From Caldisericota bacterium (lineage in GTDB: Bacteria > Caldisericota > Caldisericia > Caldisericales > Caldisericaceae): a stretch of DNA of 34,490 bases. Positions 24,056 to 32,208 of this stretch are shown piece after piece; within the stretch, counting starts at the first letter, position 1, and each line of letters begins with the position of its first letter. Position numbers and translations under genes: made by a program. The notes below the pieces were generated by a model that worked only from the letters and a program-made list of their open reading frames with translations, was not told the origin of the DNA and did not search any database. The stretch is taken from contig JAYELD010000093.1 in NCBI GenBank assembly GCA_034717215.1, positions 1-34,490 on the forward strand. The letters run 5' to 3'.

Positions 24056-25402
24056 CTATTTACCTATACAAAAACGCGAAAAAATTGTATCAAGAATTTC
24101 CATTGAAACTTCTTCTCCAGTGAGTATTCCAAGCAAAATAATTGCTTCTTTTAGTTCTTCCGAAACAAGTTCGTTTCTGCCTGAGATTACAAGCTCTTTT
24201 GCCTTTTTAAGATGCTTGACTGCATCCTTTAAACAGTTCTTTTCTCTCTCTGTTGTGATAAGGGAAGTCTCTATCTCTTTGGGAAGGATTTTATCATAGA
24301 TTATCTGTTCAAGAACCTTAATGCCTTTCTTTTTAAGCGCAGAAATTTGAATAATATCTTCATTATTAAATAAACTTTTTAGCTCTTTTATTGTAAGTCT
24401 CGCAGGAAGATCTGTTTTATTTAATACAATAATACGATCCTTTCCGTCTGTAAGTTTGGCAAATTTTTTGTCTTCTGCCGTAAGCATTTCACTTGCATCA
24501 AACATAAAAAGTATAATATCTCCCCGTTGAATTGCTTTTACGCTTCTTTCTTTCCCTAAAACTTCAATAACCTCTTTGGTTTCTCTTACTCCTGCCGTAT
24601 CGATAAATCGAACAGGAATACCAAAAAAATCTATCATCTCTTCTACCGTATCCCTTGTTGTCCCCGGAATTTCACTAACAATGGCTCTATCGAATTTTAA
24701 AAGAGCATTAAGCAGTGTAGATTTCCCAACATTTGTCCTTCCTGCAATCACAACCTTTGTCCCTTCTTCAATTCTTTTTCCTGTTTTGTATGTTGAAAGA
24801 AGCGATTTGATGAGATTAAGAACATCGGTAATCTGCTTATCAAGTTGGCCAGTACTTAGTGTCTCTACATCAAATGGAAAATCTATTGCTCCCTCTATGG
24901 CTGAGATAGTATAAAGTAACCTCTTTTTTATCTCGAATATCTTATCGCTTATTCCACCAAAAAGTCTGCCTGATGCAACCTTTAACGCCTTCTCTGTTTT
25001 TGCTTCAATCAATTCAATTACTGCTTCAGCTTCAATAAGATCTAGCTTGTCATTAAGAAAAGCACGCTTTGTAAATTCTCCTCTTTCCGCAAGACGTGCA
25101 CCAAGTCGAATGAGGATTTTAACCACTAACTCAAGATTCTTTACTCCGCCATGCATCTGAATTTCCAAAACATCCTCTCCCGTATAGGAATGTGGGGATT
25201 TAAAGTAAATGGCAATACCTGTATCGATACGCTCTTTCGTAATTGGATTAAAAATATACCCATTATAAACTGTTCTGGGGCTTTTAATAGTTGTAGAAAA
25301 AACTTTCTGCCCTATAAAAAAAGTGGTGGGACCTGAAAGCCTCACCACTCCTATCCCGCCCAAACCTTTTGGCGTAGAAATTGCTACAATTGTATCATTC
25401 AC
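24056..25402 (-). CDS. mnmE: tRNA modification GTPase MnmE
   Basis: 448 aa, typical length. It acts with MnmG to modify U34 of tRNAs (cmnm5U). N-terminal folate-binding domain (DTIVAISTPKGLGGIGVVRLSG), then G domain with G1 GRTNVGKST at 221-229, the GTTRD switch (PGTTRDTVEE), DTAG, and NKTD; the C-terminus ends with the conserved CIGK (Cys445). The start overlaps the khpB stop by four bases (ATGA-type). Last gene of the rpmH operon. Confidence 0.97.
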   Translation of the reverse strand: MNDTIVAISTPKGLGGIGVVRLSGPTTFFIGQKVFSTTIKSPRTVYNGYIFNPITKERIDTGIAIYFKSPHSYTGEDVLEIQMHGGVKNLELVVKILIRLGARLAERGEFTKRAFLNDKLDLIEAEAVIELIEAKTEKALKVASGRLFGGISDKIFEIKKRLLYTISAIEGAIDFPFDVETLSTGQLDKQITDVLNLIKSLLSTYKTGKRIEEGTKVVIAGRTNVGKSTLLNALLKFDRAIVSEIPGTTRDTVEEMIDFFGIPVRFIDTAGVRETKEVIEVLGKERSVKAIQRGDIILFMFDASEMLTAEDKKFAKLTDGKDRIIVLNKTDLPARLTIKELKSLFNNEDIIQISALKKKGIKVLEQIIYDKILPKEIETSLITTEREKNCLKDAVKHLKKAKELVISGRNELVSEELKEAIILLGILTGEEVSMEILDTIFSRFCIGK

Positions 25403-25848
25403 TTTTTTAAATCAACTACAACATGCCTTCTTGGCTCTTTCCCCTCACTATGTGTCCAAATATTAGGATAGTTATGCAGAGCCATATGAATAGTTTTTCT
25501 AGCAGAGGCAGACATCGGTTTAAGAGAAACAGGCTCCTTTAATCTCTTTGCACGTAGTGCTGCATTTAAGGCAACAGTCTTAAGCATTTCTATTTGTCTC
25601 GACTTGTACCCATTAATATCTAACATAACCATTGGAAAATTTCTATCCTCTTTGTGTGCATATATATTCAATATATACTGAAGGGAACGCAGAACAATCC
25701 CTTCTTTCCCTATAAAGAGTCCTGGATTAGAAAGTCCTTCTATGTTAACATAGAAGTTTCCATATTTTTTTTCTATAACAACGGACGGATTTTCCTCTGC
25801 CGCCTTAAAAAAACTTTCAAGAAAATTGTTTATTTCTCGTTCTTCCAT
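25399..25848 (-). CDS. khpB: KhpB/Jag RNA-binding protein, short form
   Basis: 149 aa from the ATG at 25848, one base after the yidC stop; longer in-frame starts lie within yidC. KH-II domain with the RNA-binding loop GLFIGKEG at about 45-52, then an R3H domain (SASARKTIHMALHNYPNIWTHSEGKEPRRHVVV). It lacks the N-terminal Jag_N domain present in most Gram-positive Jag proteins, so it is about 60 residues shorter. KhpB binds RNA with KhpA and its gene commonly follows yidC. Assignment is firm from the two domains and context. Confidence 0.9.
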   Translation of the reverse strand: MEEREINNFLESFFKAAEENPSVVIEKKYGNFYVNIEGLSNPGLFIGKEGIVLRSLQYILNIYAHKEDRNFPMVMLDINGYKSRQIEMLKTVALNAALRAKRLKEPVSLKPMSASARKTIHMALHNYPNIWTHSEGKEPRRHVVVDLKK

Positions 25849-25849
25849 A

Positions 25850-26974
25850 TTATTTTTCTTCTTTGCCTTTTTTAGGAATTTCCTGTGTTGCTCGTGCAAG
25901 ATGCTTTAAAATATATAGTTGTTCTCCCGCCTGAACAAATGAGAATGTAATCCAGTAGAGAAGCAGTGATGGAGACCACTTAATCGACCATACTGCAAAA
26001 ATAACCGGCAAGAAATACATCATCATTTTCATGTTCTGGTCTTGCACCTGTCCTGGCATTTGTGAAGTTTTGCTCTGAACAAACATAGAAACAAGAACAA
26101 GTACTGACATAATGTAATATGTATCAGGAGTATTTAAATTACTAAGCCAGAGGAAACGCTCAAGGTTAAACGGTGCATAATTAGTAAGCGAACCAAATAA
26201 AACAAGAAGCAGCGGCCACTGCACAAGTAGCGGTAGACACCCTCCAAACATACTCACATTATGCTCTTTATAGAGTTTCATTGTTTCTTGGTTTGCTTTT
26301 TGAGGGTCACCTTTATACTTCTTTTGAATCTTTTTAATTTCAGGCTGGAGTTTTGTCATTCCTGCAGTAGATTTAAATTGTTTTTTTGTTAACGGGTGTG
26401 TAAGAAGCTTAAGCAACAACGTAACAAGAATAATAGCAAGTCCGTAATTATAAGTAAACTTGTGTAAAAATTCAATAGTGTCTCTCATAGCCTTATAAAA
26501 TTTATTCGGAGCAACAAGACCGATGATCCCATTCTTTGTGATTGTTTGTAATAATGCGCCGTTATTATCCTTATAACTCACCTGGACTGTCACAGGGTAT
26601 GCTCTCGCATCAATATAATCGTAAGAAGTAATTGTAAATGTAGCTGTTACCGCTTTCCCAGATTCAATAATAGCAGTGTTGGCTATTTCTTTTACATCGA
26701 CTTCTCTTGTCCCCTTCCATAATTCAAAGGGTGATAGGTCAGAACGGTTGTCAATTGAAATAAGTTTTACTTTCACATCAGAAATAAAATCAGTTGTATT
26801 GTTCGTAATACGGACTGAAAGAGGAATATTTTCCATAGGCCTTCCTCTCCCTGCAATTTGTACAATCACACCAGATTCAGTCACATCCGGAAAACTTACT
26901 CCACCAGCACATCCTGTAATAAAAATTGAAAACATAAGCATTCCAATTAAAATTAAAAATACTTTCTTTTTCAT
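25850..26974 (-). CDS. yidC: Membrane insertase YidC, lipoprotein with Ig-like external domain
   Basis: 374 aa. Signal peptide with lipobox ITGC (Cys22). Residues about 30-150 form a beta-rich external domain (ENIPLSVRITNNTTDFISDVKVKLISI; VTATFTITSYDY) that looks like a CARDB/Ig-like fold, not the proteobacterial P1 domain. The conserved insertase core follows from about 170: five membrane segments, LLLKLLTHPLTKKQ (Lys where most have Arg in the first core segment), KLQPEIKKIQKKYKGDPQKANQETMKLYKEH, and GGCLPLLVQWPLLLVLF. It inserts proteins into the membrane with or without Sec. Its stop is one base from the khpB ATG. Confidence 0.93.
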   Translation of the reverse strand: MKKKVFLILIGMLMFSIFITGCAGGVSFPDVTESGVIVQIAGRGRPMENIPLSVRITNNTTDFISDVKVKLISIDNRSDLSPFELWKGTREVDVKEIANTAIIESGKAVTATFTITSYDYIDARAYPVTVQVSYKDNNGALLQTITKNGIIGLVAPNKFYKAMRDTIEFLHKFTYNYGLAIILVTLLLKLLTHPLTKKQFKSTAGMTKLQPEIKKIQKKYKGDPQKANQETMKLYKEHNVSMFGGCLPLLVQWPLLLVLFGSLTNYAPFNLERFLWLSNLNTPDTYYIMSVLVLVSMFVQSKTSQMPGQVQDQNMKMMMYFLPVIFAVWSIKWSPSLLLYWITFSFVQAGEQLYILKHLARATQEIPKKGKEEK

Positions 26975-26983
26975 GTATCCTCC

Positions 26984-27193
26984 TTATGGGACAGGGTCGT
27001 TTCCTCCAGGGAAAAAAGGATTACATCGCAAAACTCTTTTTACTGCAAGCCATCCACCCCTCTTTACCCCATATTTTTCAACTGCTTGAACTGCATAATC
27101 AGAGCAAGTCGGGATAAAACGGCATGTCGGTGGTTTTAACGGTGAAATATAACGTCTATAAAATTTAAGAGCGAAGAGTAAAAAAGTTTTCAT
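26984..27193 (-). CDS. yidD: Membrane protein insertion efficiency factor YidD
   Basis: 69 aa, standard length. [32 protein letters not shown] and RCNPFFPGG are the family hallmarks, with the two Cys before the SDYA motif. Overlaps rnpA by ATGA and precedes yidC by nine bases. Peripheral membrane protein assisting YidC-dependent insertion. Confidence 0.95.
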   Translation of the reverse strand: MKTFLLFALKFYRRYISPLKPPTCRFIPTCSDYAVQAVEKYGVKRGGWLAVKRVLRCNPFFPGGNDPVP

Positions 27194-27513
27194 TCCTTAC
27201 ACTCCTTTCTTAAAATCCCTGACAAATCTATTAAAACATCCTGCATTTTAACAGTTGTTATACTTTTCTTTGCAACAATGACATAACTTCTATCCTTCAA
27301 TAGTTTATCCTCAATTTTTAAAAACGATTCTCTCATTAATCGTTTCGCTCTATTCCGCTCTACAGCATTCCCTACTTTTTTAGATGTAATAAATCCAACT
27401 TTCCCTTGTGTTCGATTCGAAACAAACACAACAACAAAATGCCCAAAGTATTTCTTTGAGTTTTCCAGTACATCTTTAAAGTCTTTCCCTTTAAGCCTTT
27501 CCCACAATTTCAA
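27190..27513 (-). CDS. rnpA: Ribonuclease P protein component
   Basis: 107 aa. Basic, with the RNR signature [12 protein letters not shown] at about 53-64 and the [13 protein letters not shown] strand. It binds RNase P RNA for tRNA 5' maturation. The only in-frame start near the expected N-terminus is a TTG two bases after the rpmH stop, with no clear ribosome binding site, so translation is probably coupled to rpmH. Confidence 0.95.
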   Translation of the reverse strand: MKLWERLKGKDFKDVLENSKKYFGHFVVVFVSNRTQGKVGFITSKKVGNAVERNRAKRLMRESFLKIEDKLLKDRSYVIVAKKSITTVKMQDVLIDLSGILRKECKE

Positions 27514-27514
27514 T

Positions 27515-27649
27515 CTATACTGAAAGCTTTATCCTGCTTTTTGTTCTTCTTCTGTTTAAAATTCTTCTGCCGCCAGGCGATTTCATCCTTTTCCTGAATC
27601 CCAAATGTCTGGCACGTTTCTTATTATGCGGTTTATAATTTATCCTCAT
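27515..27649 (-). CDS. rpmH: Ribosomal protein bL34
   Basis: 44 aa, too short for most ORF lists. The peptide begins MRINYKPHNKKRARHLGF, contains FRKRMKSPGGRRILNRRR and ends RIKLSV, the classic L34 pattern of a highly basic large-subunit protein. AAGGAGG lies five bases before the ATG at 27649. First gene of the rpmH-rnpA-yidD-yidC-khpB-mnmE operon. Confidence 0.97.
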   Translation of the reverse strand: MRINYKPHNKKRARHLGFRKRMKSPGGRRILNRRRTKSRIKLSV

Positions 27650-27676
27650 AAAAACCTCCTTAAAATTTCACATCTT

Positions 27677-27704
27677 ACTATATCAAAACTTTAATAATAG
27701 TCAA
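27677..27704 (-). promoter_or_regulatory. Promoter of the rpmH operon
   Basis: Minus strand -35 TTGACT (27704-27699), 16-nt spacer, -10 TATAGT (27682-27677), giving a start near 27670 and a short leader with AAGGAGG. Confidence 0.75.
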
Positions 27705-27720
27705 CCATTTTTTCTCCAGT

Positions 27721-28278
27721 TTAGTCCTTCATCTTGCAAACAGGGCAAAGTGGGCCCTCGCCTTTAAACAAAGTACCACATTTCTTGCACATCTTATACC
27801 CTAACTGTCCTTTTAACCTCTCATTTTTTTTATAAAAGGTAAGTAGTTCAACATATTTCTCTTTAAGCTCTTTCTCGACCTTTAACCTATCCGCTACAGA
27901 TTTTACCCAATCAATGTCGCTTTGTGTAAGTTTTATATCCTGATAAGAAAGATATTCATCTTCTTTGGTTCTTTCCCTTACCTTCTTTTGTATTTGTGAT
28001 ACTAATTTAAATTTAATATTTTTGATTGGTGAATCTGGGATACTTTCGTTAATTTTCTTTAGTATATCCGTTTTCATGAATGTAAGTTCTCGCATAAATA
28101 ATGGGCTTATCACTCCTATAAAAATTGTATTTTCTTTATAAAAAATAGGCGTTGTATAGTTGGAAAGTTTTTCACCAACAATCTCGCCCCACTTTAAAAG
28201 CGCAAGATTTCCTTTAATTTTGACATAAATTTGCTTTTTTTGAAGAACGCTGTCTAAAATATATTTAAGAGTATTCAT
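27721..28278 (-). CDS. DUF721 (DciA-like) protein with C-terminal zinc ribbon
   Basis: 185 aa. The N-terminal ~95 residues match DUF721: WGEIVGEKLSNYTTPIFYKENTIFIGVISPLFMRELTFMK, a KH-like fold shared by DciA, the ancestral loader of the replicative helicase. The middle is charged and helical, and the C-terminus adds a four-Cys zinc ribbon (C164, C167, C178, C181; CKKCGTLF...LCPVC). ATGA overlap with recF and position after dnaA-dnaN-recF agree with a role in replication initiation. The zinc ribbon is not part of classical DciA and could bind DNA or protein. Confidence 0.82.
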   Translation of the reverse strand: MNTLKYILDSVLQKKQIYVKIKGNLALLKWGEIVGEKLSNYTTPIFYKENTIFIGVISPLFMRELTFMKTDILKKINESIPDSPIKNIKFKLVSQIQKKVRERTKEDEYLSYQDIKLTQSDIDWVKSVADRLKVEKELKEKYVELLTFYKKNERLKGQLGYKMCKKCGTLFKGEGPLCPVCKMKD

Positions 28279-29312
28279 AATGAAATAATCTTTGCTTTAT
28301 CGAGTACGGCCTCAGGAATAATATTTAAATTCAGGGTTGTTAAAAATATTTGTCCATCTTCTGTCATTCTTAAAACATTGTCGCGGCGTGTTTCATCAAG
28401 ATCAGAAAAAAAATCATCCATTAAAAGTATTGGTTCTTCCCCTCTTTTCTCTTTAATAGATTCCTTTTCTACAAAGCGCATTGCAAAGGCTATACTATAT
28501 GCCTCGCCTAAAGAACTAAACTCTCTTGCCTGGATGCCATCCATTAAAATTTCTAATTCATCAAGGTGCGGCCCAAAAAGTGTTCGTTTCCTTTGTATTT
28601 CGGTATTTTCCATCCCATTCTTTAATAACTTTTCTGTTGGAGATGGGTTATAAATAAACTCTATTTTTACATTTTTATTAGAAATTTTATAAAAGTTTTT
28701 TTGTACAATATCATTAAGTGAGGAAACAACTTCTTTTCTCTTCTGCTGTATTACTCGTCCTACCGGAATAATCTTATTGGATAAAATAGACAAGAGTTCT
28801 CTAGATATAGCCGTACTTTTAAGTACGGCGTTTCTTTGGTATAAAAGAGTATAATAATTCGATAATTCGGAATAATATGTGGAATCCGTAAAAATTAACC
28901 AGTGGTTTAAAAAATTTCTCCTTTTTTTAGGACCGCCTTTTATAATATCCACTACTTTATAATTTAGAAAAATAACTGGAAGCATTCCTATAATTTCAAA
29001 AAATCCTTTTGCTTTTTTATAGTTTAACTGTATTTCTTTTTTTCCATTTCCAATTAAAATATCGATATTTTTTTCCCTTAAGCTATCCTGAAAAATAAGG
29101 GAGATAAAAAAATACTGTTTATTAAAACTCACACAATTTAACAGATGGCTAGTAATAAAGGATTTCCCTGAAGATGCTAAATATATCGACTCAAGTATTG
29201 TTGTTTTCCCAGTACTGTTTTTCCCAGTAATAATATTAAAAAGGGGAGAAAAATTAAACTCGCTTTTTTCAAAAGACCTAAAATTCTCAATATGAAGAGA
29301 ACTAATTTCCAT
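28275..29312 (-). CDS. recF: DNA repair ATPase RecF
   Basis: 345 aa SMC-like ABC ATPase loading RecA at gaps with RecO/RecR. LHIENFRSFEKSEFNFSPLFNIITGKNSTGKTTILESIY carries Walker A (30-38); the signature lies in EFSSLGEAYSIAFAMRF near 265 and Walker B in ILLMDDFFSDLD near 300. Some positions differ from the usual (GKNSTGKT instead of GxNGxGKT; SLGEA instead of SQGQ), but order, length and context are typical. TAATG overlap with dnaN and ATGA overlap with the DUF721 gene. Confidence 0.94.
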   Translation of the reverse strand: MEISSLHIENFRSFEKSEFNFSPLFNIITGKNSTGKTTILESIYLASSGKSFITSHLLNCVSFNKQYFFISLIFQDSLREKNIDILIGNGKKEIQLNYKKAKGFFEIIGMLPVIFLNYKVVDIIKGGPKKRRNFLNHWLIFTDSTYYSELSNYYTLLYQRNAVLKSTAISRELLSILSNKIIPVGRVIQQKRKEVVSSLNDIVQKNFYKISNKNVKIEFIYNPSPTEKLLKNGMENTEIQRKRTLFGPHLDELEILMDGIQAREFSSLGEAYSIAFAMRFVEKESIKEKRGEEPILLMDDFFSDLDETRRDNVLRMTEDGQIFLTTLNLNIIPEAVLDKAKIISL

Positions 29313-30427
29313 TAAATTGTTGTAGTCTTCTTTTGCGGCATAATAATATAAAGATATAAATCATCACTTTTACCCTTAATTTTAATGGGATGTAAGGGAC
29401 TGTTCATTTCAAACACTACTATATCATCATTTATGTGGGTTATGCCGTTAATTAGTTTTTCTCCATGAAGTATTATAGAAAGTTCTGCGGTTCCCTCAAA
29501 TTTGACACTCTCTTTTCCCTCACTTATTTCTGGTAGCACAGCCTCTATATTTAGATTGCCTGCTGAAAATGTTAAAACTATTTTCTTTGTGCTACTTCTT
29601 GCAAGTACTTCTACTCTATCTAAAGCAGGTAAGAGTTCATCTTTACGCACTTCTGCGTAAAATTCATCTTCTCTGGGAATAATAGCTTCATAGGGAGGGA
29701 ATGAGCCGTTTATAAGTAAGGATATAATATTAATATTGGGTGTATTAAAAGAAATTTGGTTTTTATTAGATATAATATCAATAATTTCTTCTTTTATTTC
29801 AACTTTATTTAAAATATCCAACGCTTTCCATGGGATAATAAATAATTCCTCTTGAACCCCCTCAACTGGAAAGTTACTAAATGCAAGACATGTACTATCT
29901 GTAGCTACAAATCTAAGATTATTATCTTTAGAATCAAATAGTATTCCCTTGAACTCCTTTCTGCTTTCTTCTCTTTTAGATGCAGCAAATATTGTATTTT
30001 CAGTAAGTTTTTTTAGTATTTTCATAGGAATAGTTATCTTTATTTTTTCCTCTATTTCTGGAAGAAGAGCAAACGCATTTGCGTTAAAACAATTAAATTT
30101 ATACTCTGACGTTCTCTGTTTTATTACACCCTTATCACTACTAACTAAAATTTCTGTCTGTTCTTCATTATTAAACTTTGAAATTATTTCTCTTAGTAAA
30201 GCAAATGGTAATACTGTTTCTTTGGGTTCGTCAGGTTCAATTTCTACATTTCCCTTAACCGTATTTTTAATTCCCTGCTCAAGGTTTGTAGTAATAAAAG
30301 TAATATTGTTACCATTAATGCGTATCAGTACGTTACTTAGAATAGGGTCTATTGATTTGGGAGAAATTACTTTTCCCACATTGTTTAAGGCTGTCAAAAA
30401 TTCCTTATTTAGTAGTTTTATTTTCAT
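29312..30427 (-). CDS. dnaN: DNA polymerase III beta sliding clamp
   Basis: 371 aa from ATG at 30427, eight bases after AAGGAG; a GTG at 30436 is inside that spacing. Three-domain clamp: N-terminal MKIKLLNKEFLTALNNVGKVI, VLPFALLREIISKF at the first domain end, AFSNFPVE...IIPWKALDILNK in domain 2, and a C-terminal YLYIIMPQ close to the usual MPMR ending of the protein-binding pocket. The ring tethers Pol III to DNA. TAATG overlap with recF. Confidence 0.95.
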   Translation of the reverse strand: MKIKLLNKEFLTALNNVGKVISPKSIDPILSNVLIRINGNNITFITTNLEQGIKNTVKGNVEIEPDEPKETVLPFALLREIISKFNNEEQTEILVSSDKGVIKQRTSEYKFNCFNANAFALLPEIEEKIKITIPMKILKKLTENTIFAASKREESRKEFKGILFDSKDNNLRFVATDSTCLAFSNFPVEGVQEELFIIPWKALDILNKVEIKEEIIDIISNKNQISFNTPNINIISLLINGSFPPYEAIIPREDEFYAEVRKDELLPALDRVEVLARSSTKKIVLTFSAGNLNIEAVLPEISEGKESVKFEGTAELSIILHGEKLINGITHINDDIVVFEMNSPLHPIKIKGKSDDLYLYIIMPQKKTTTI

Positions 30428-30428
30428 C

Positions 30429-30648
30429 TTATCCACTCCTTTATTTTTATTATTTTACTCTTTAATATTTAAAATATAATAATAGTAATAATAATGTGCT
30501 GCATTATGTGTAAATGTTTATTCTATATAGGTTTTTATTAAAAAATGCTGTTTATATGTTTGTTGGTAAGTTTTAATCTTTTCAACACTATCAACAGGAT
30601 AAAACTTATCCACAAAAAAAATTATCTTTTCTACATAGTTTTCCACAG
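30429..30648. other. dnaA-dnaN intergenic region, candidate oriC
   Basis: 220 nt, very AT-rich. One perfect DnaA box TTATCCACA at 30606-30614, flanked three bases away by an inverted near-box (ACAGGATAA, 30594-30602), plus TTTTCCACA at 30639-30647 (one mismatch) and TTATCCACT at 30429-30437 (one mismatch, over the dnaN ribosome binding site). An AT stretch at about 30450-30500, ending in triplet runs (AATAATAGTAATAATAATG), could be the unwinding element. The spacer upstream of dnaA lacks a perfect box. Box clustering is seen; origin activity is inferred. Confidence 0.5.
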
Positions 30649-31959
30649 TTAATTCCCAGTTTTAATTTTTTTTGTAATATCTTCTATTAATGCTTTCATC
30701 GTCTCTTGTTTTTCAGCTTCTTTTCCTATCTTAGCGCAAGCATGCATTACTGTAGTATGGTCTCTTCCACCAAAGGAACTTCCAATCAACGGTAAAGAGG
30801 AATCTGTAAGTTGTCTTGCAAGGTACATTGCAATTTGTCTTGGTATTACAATATCCTGTGATCTTTTTCTTTCATCTAATGCGGCTCCAGGGGTATTGAA
30901 ATATTCCGAAACAACTTTTTTAATCCTCTTTATTGTAATAGGTTCGTTGTTAGTCTGAATTACGCTTGATAATATTTTTGTTGCAAACGAAAGAGTAATT
31001 TCTTCATTTGTCAACGATGCAGATGCAACTAACCTGACTAATGCTCCCTCTAATTCACGGATATTGGAAAAGATGTTCTTTGCTGTATAAAAAAGAACGT
31101 CATCGGGCACGCTAATATTTTCTAGCTCTGCTTTCTTTTTTAAGATTGCCACCCTTGTTTCAAAGTCTGGAGGCTGTATATCGGCTACAAGACCCCATTC
31201 AAAACGGGTTAAAAGCCTTTCCTGGAGGGTTGCTATTTCTTTTGGAAGACAATCGGATGTAATCACGACCTGTTTGCCTGCATCGTGTAATGAATTAAAT
31301 GTATGAAAAAATTCTTCTTGTGTGCGTTCTTTACCTGCAAGGAATTGAATATCATCAATAAGCAATACGTCTACAGAACGGTACTGTTTGTGAAAACGGT
31401 CTATCAGCTGGCTGTTGCTACGCGCATTTTGGATAGCATAAATTACTTCGTTTGTAAATTTTTCTGTGGTAGTATAAATGATTTTCAAGTCACTAAAGTT
31501 TTTTAATAAGTAATGAGAAATTGCCTGCAAAAGGTGTGTTTTCCCCAGACCTACTCCTCCATATATATATAAAGGGTTATATGCTGTACCCGGGTTTTTG
31601 GCTACAGCCGTAGAGGCTGCATAAGCGAGCTTGTTCCCACCTCCAACAACAAAGTTTTCAAAAGAGTAGCGCTTTTTTAGAGTCAAGTTATTAATAACGA
31701 TTTTCTGCGGAGGCTCTTCCCCCCTTTTTCCCACAACAATTTCTACTTTTACATCTTTATTTTTTAACCCCGAAAGGGTACTTTCGATGAGAGATTTGTA
31801 TTTTGTTTCCAGCCATTCTTTTACAAACTCCGATGGAGCATTTAGTGTAACTGTGTTAGCTGTTTCTTTTTCAAGTTCAACTTTGCGAAACCATGTTTCA
31901 AATGTTGGCACACTAAGATGTTCTTTTAATTCGTTTAATGCTTTTTTCCATATATTCAT
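30649..31959 (-). CDS. dnaA: Chromosomal replication initiator DnaA
   Basis: 436 aa. Domain I at the N-terminus (IWKKALNELKEHLSVPTFETWFRKVEL), a short linker near 75-95, AAA+ domain III with Walker A GGVGLGKT at 134-141, Walker B LLIDDIQF at 199-206 and the FNSLHDAGKQ sensor region, and domain IV with the DnaA-box-binding signature GRDHTTVMHACAKI near 405. Length is normal for a short-domain-II DnaA. It has a GGATGGGG site before the ATG. First gene of dnaA-dnaN-recF-DUF721 with a 212-nt gap to dnaN containing DnaA boxes. Confidence 0.98.
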   Translation of the reverse strand: MNIWKKALNELKEHLSVPTFETWFRKVELEKETANTVTLNAPSEFVKEWLETKYKSLIESTLSGLKNKDVKVEIVVGKRGEEPPQKIVINNLTLKKRYSFENFVVGGGNKLAYAASTAVAKNPGTAYNPLYIYGGVGLGKTHLLQAISHYLLKNFSDLKIIYTTTEKFTNEVIYAIQNARSNSQLIDRFHKQYRSVDVLLIDDIQFLAGKERTQEEFFHTFNSLHDAGKQVVITSDCLPKEIATLQERLLTRFEWGLVADIQPPDFETRVAILKKKAELENISVPDDVLFYTAKNIFSNIRELEGALVRLVASASLTNEEITLSFATKILSSVIQTNNEPITIKRIKKVVSEYFNTPGAALDERKRSQDIVIPRQIAMYLARQLTDSSLPLIGSSFGGRDHTTVMHACAKIGKEAEKQETMKALIEDITKKIKTGN

Positions 31960-31987
31960 ATATACCCCATCCCTTTAGTTACATTTT

Positions 31988-32008
31988 ATTATACAGGTAA
32001 GTGGAAAA
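31988..32008 (-). promoter_or_regulatory. dnaA promoter with DnaA-box-like site
   Basis: Minus strand -10 TATAAT (31993-31988, perfect); the -35 is poor. TTTTCCACT (32008-32000), two mismatches from a DnaA box, lies just upstream of the -10 and could serve autoregulation. The remainder of the 31960-32154 spacer is very AT-rich with nothing else recognised. Confidence 0.45.
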
Positions 32009-32151
32009 AAATAAACATCTCTAAAAATTTATTAAATAAAATTTTTTTCTTACTGTTTTTAAAAATAATGATAATAAAATTATTTAGTTTTCTCTTTCTG
32101 GTTTAAATTTGTAAAATTATTTTCCGAAGTTTAAAAAGTAAAGTTTTAATG

Positions 32152-32182
32152 AAAAAAGGCGCGGGGTTTTCCCCGCGCCTTT
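32152..32182 (-). terminator. Terminator of the Fn3-repeat protein gene
   Basis: Minus strand AAAGGCGCGGGG (32182-32171), AAAA loop, CCCCGCGCCTTT (32166-32155), then more T; a 12-bp perfect stem, by far the strongest hairpin in the window. Confidence 0.92.
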
Positions 32183-32208
32183 AAGGCTTATAAATCTTTT
32201 TTAATTAA

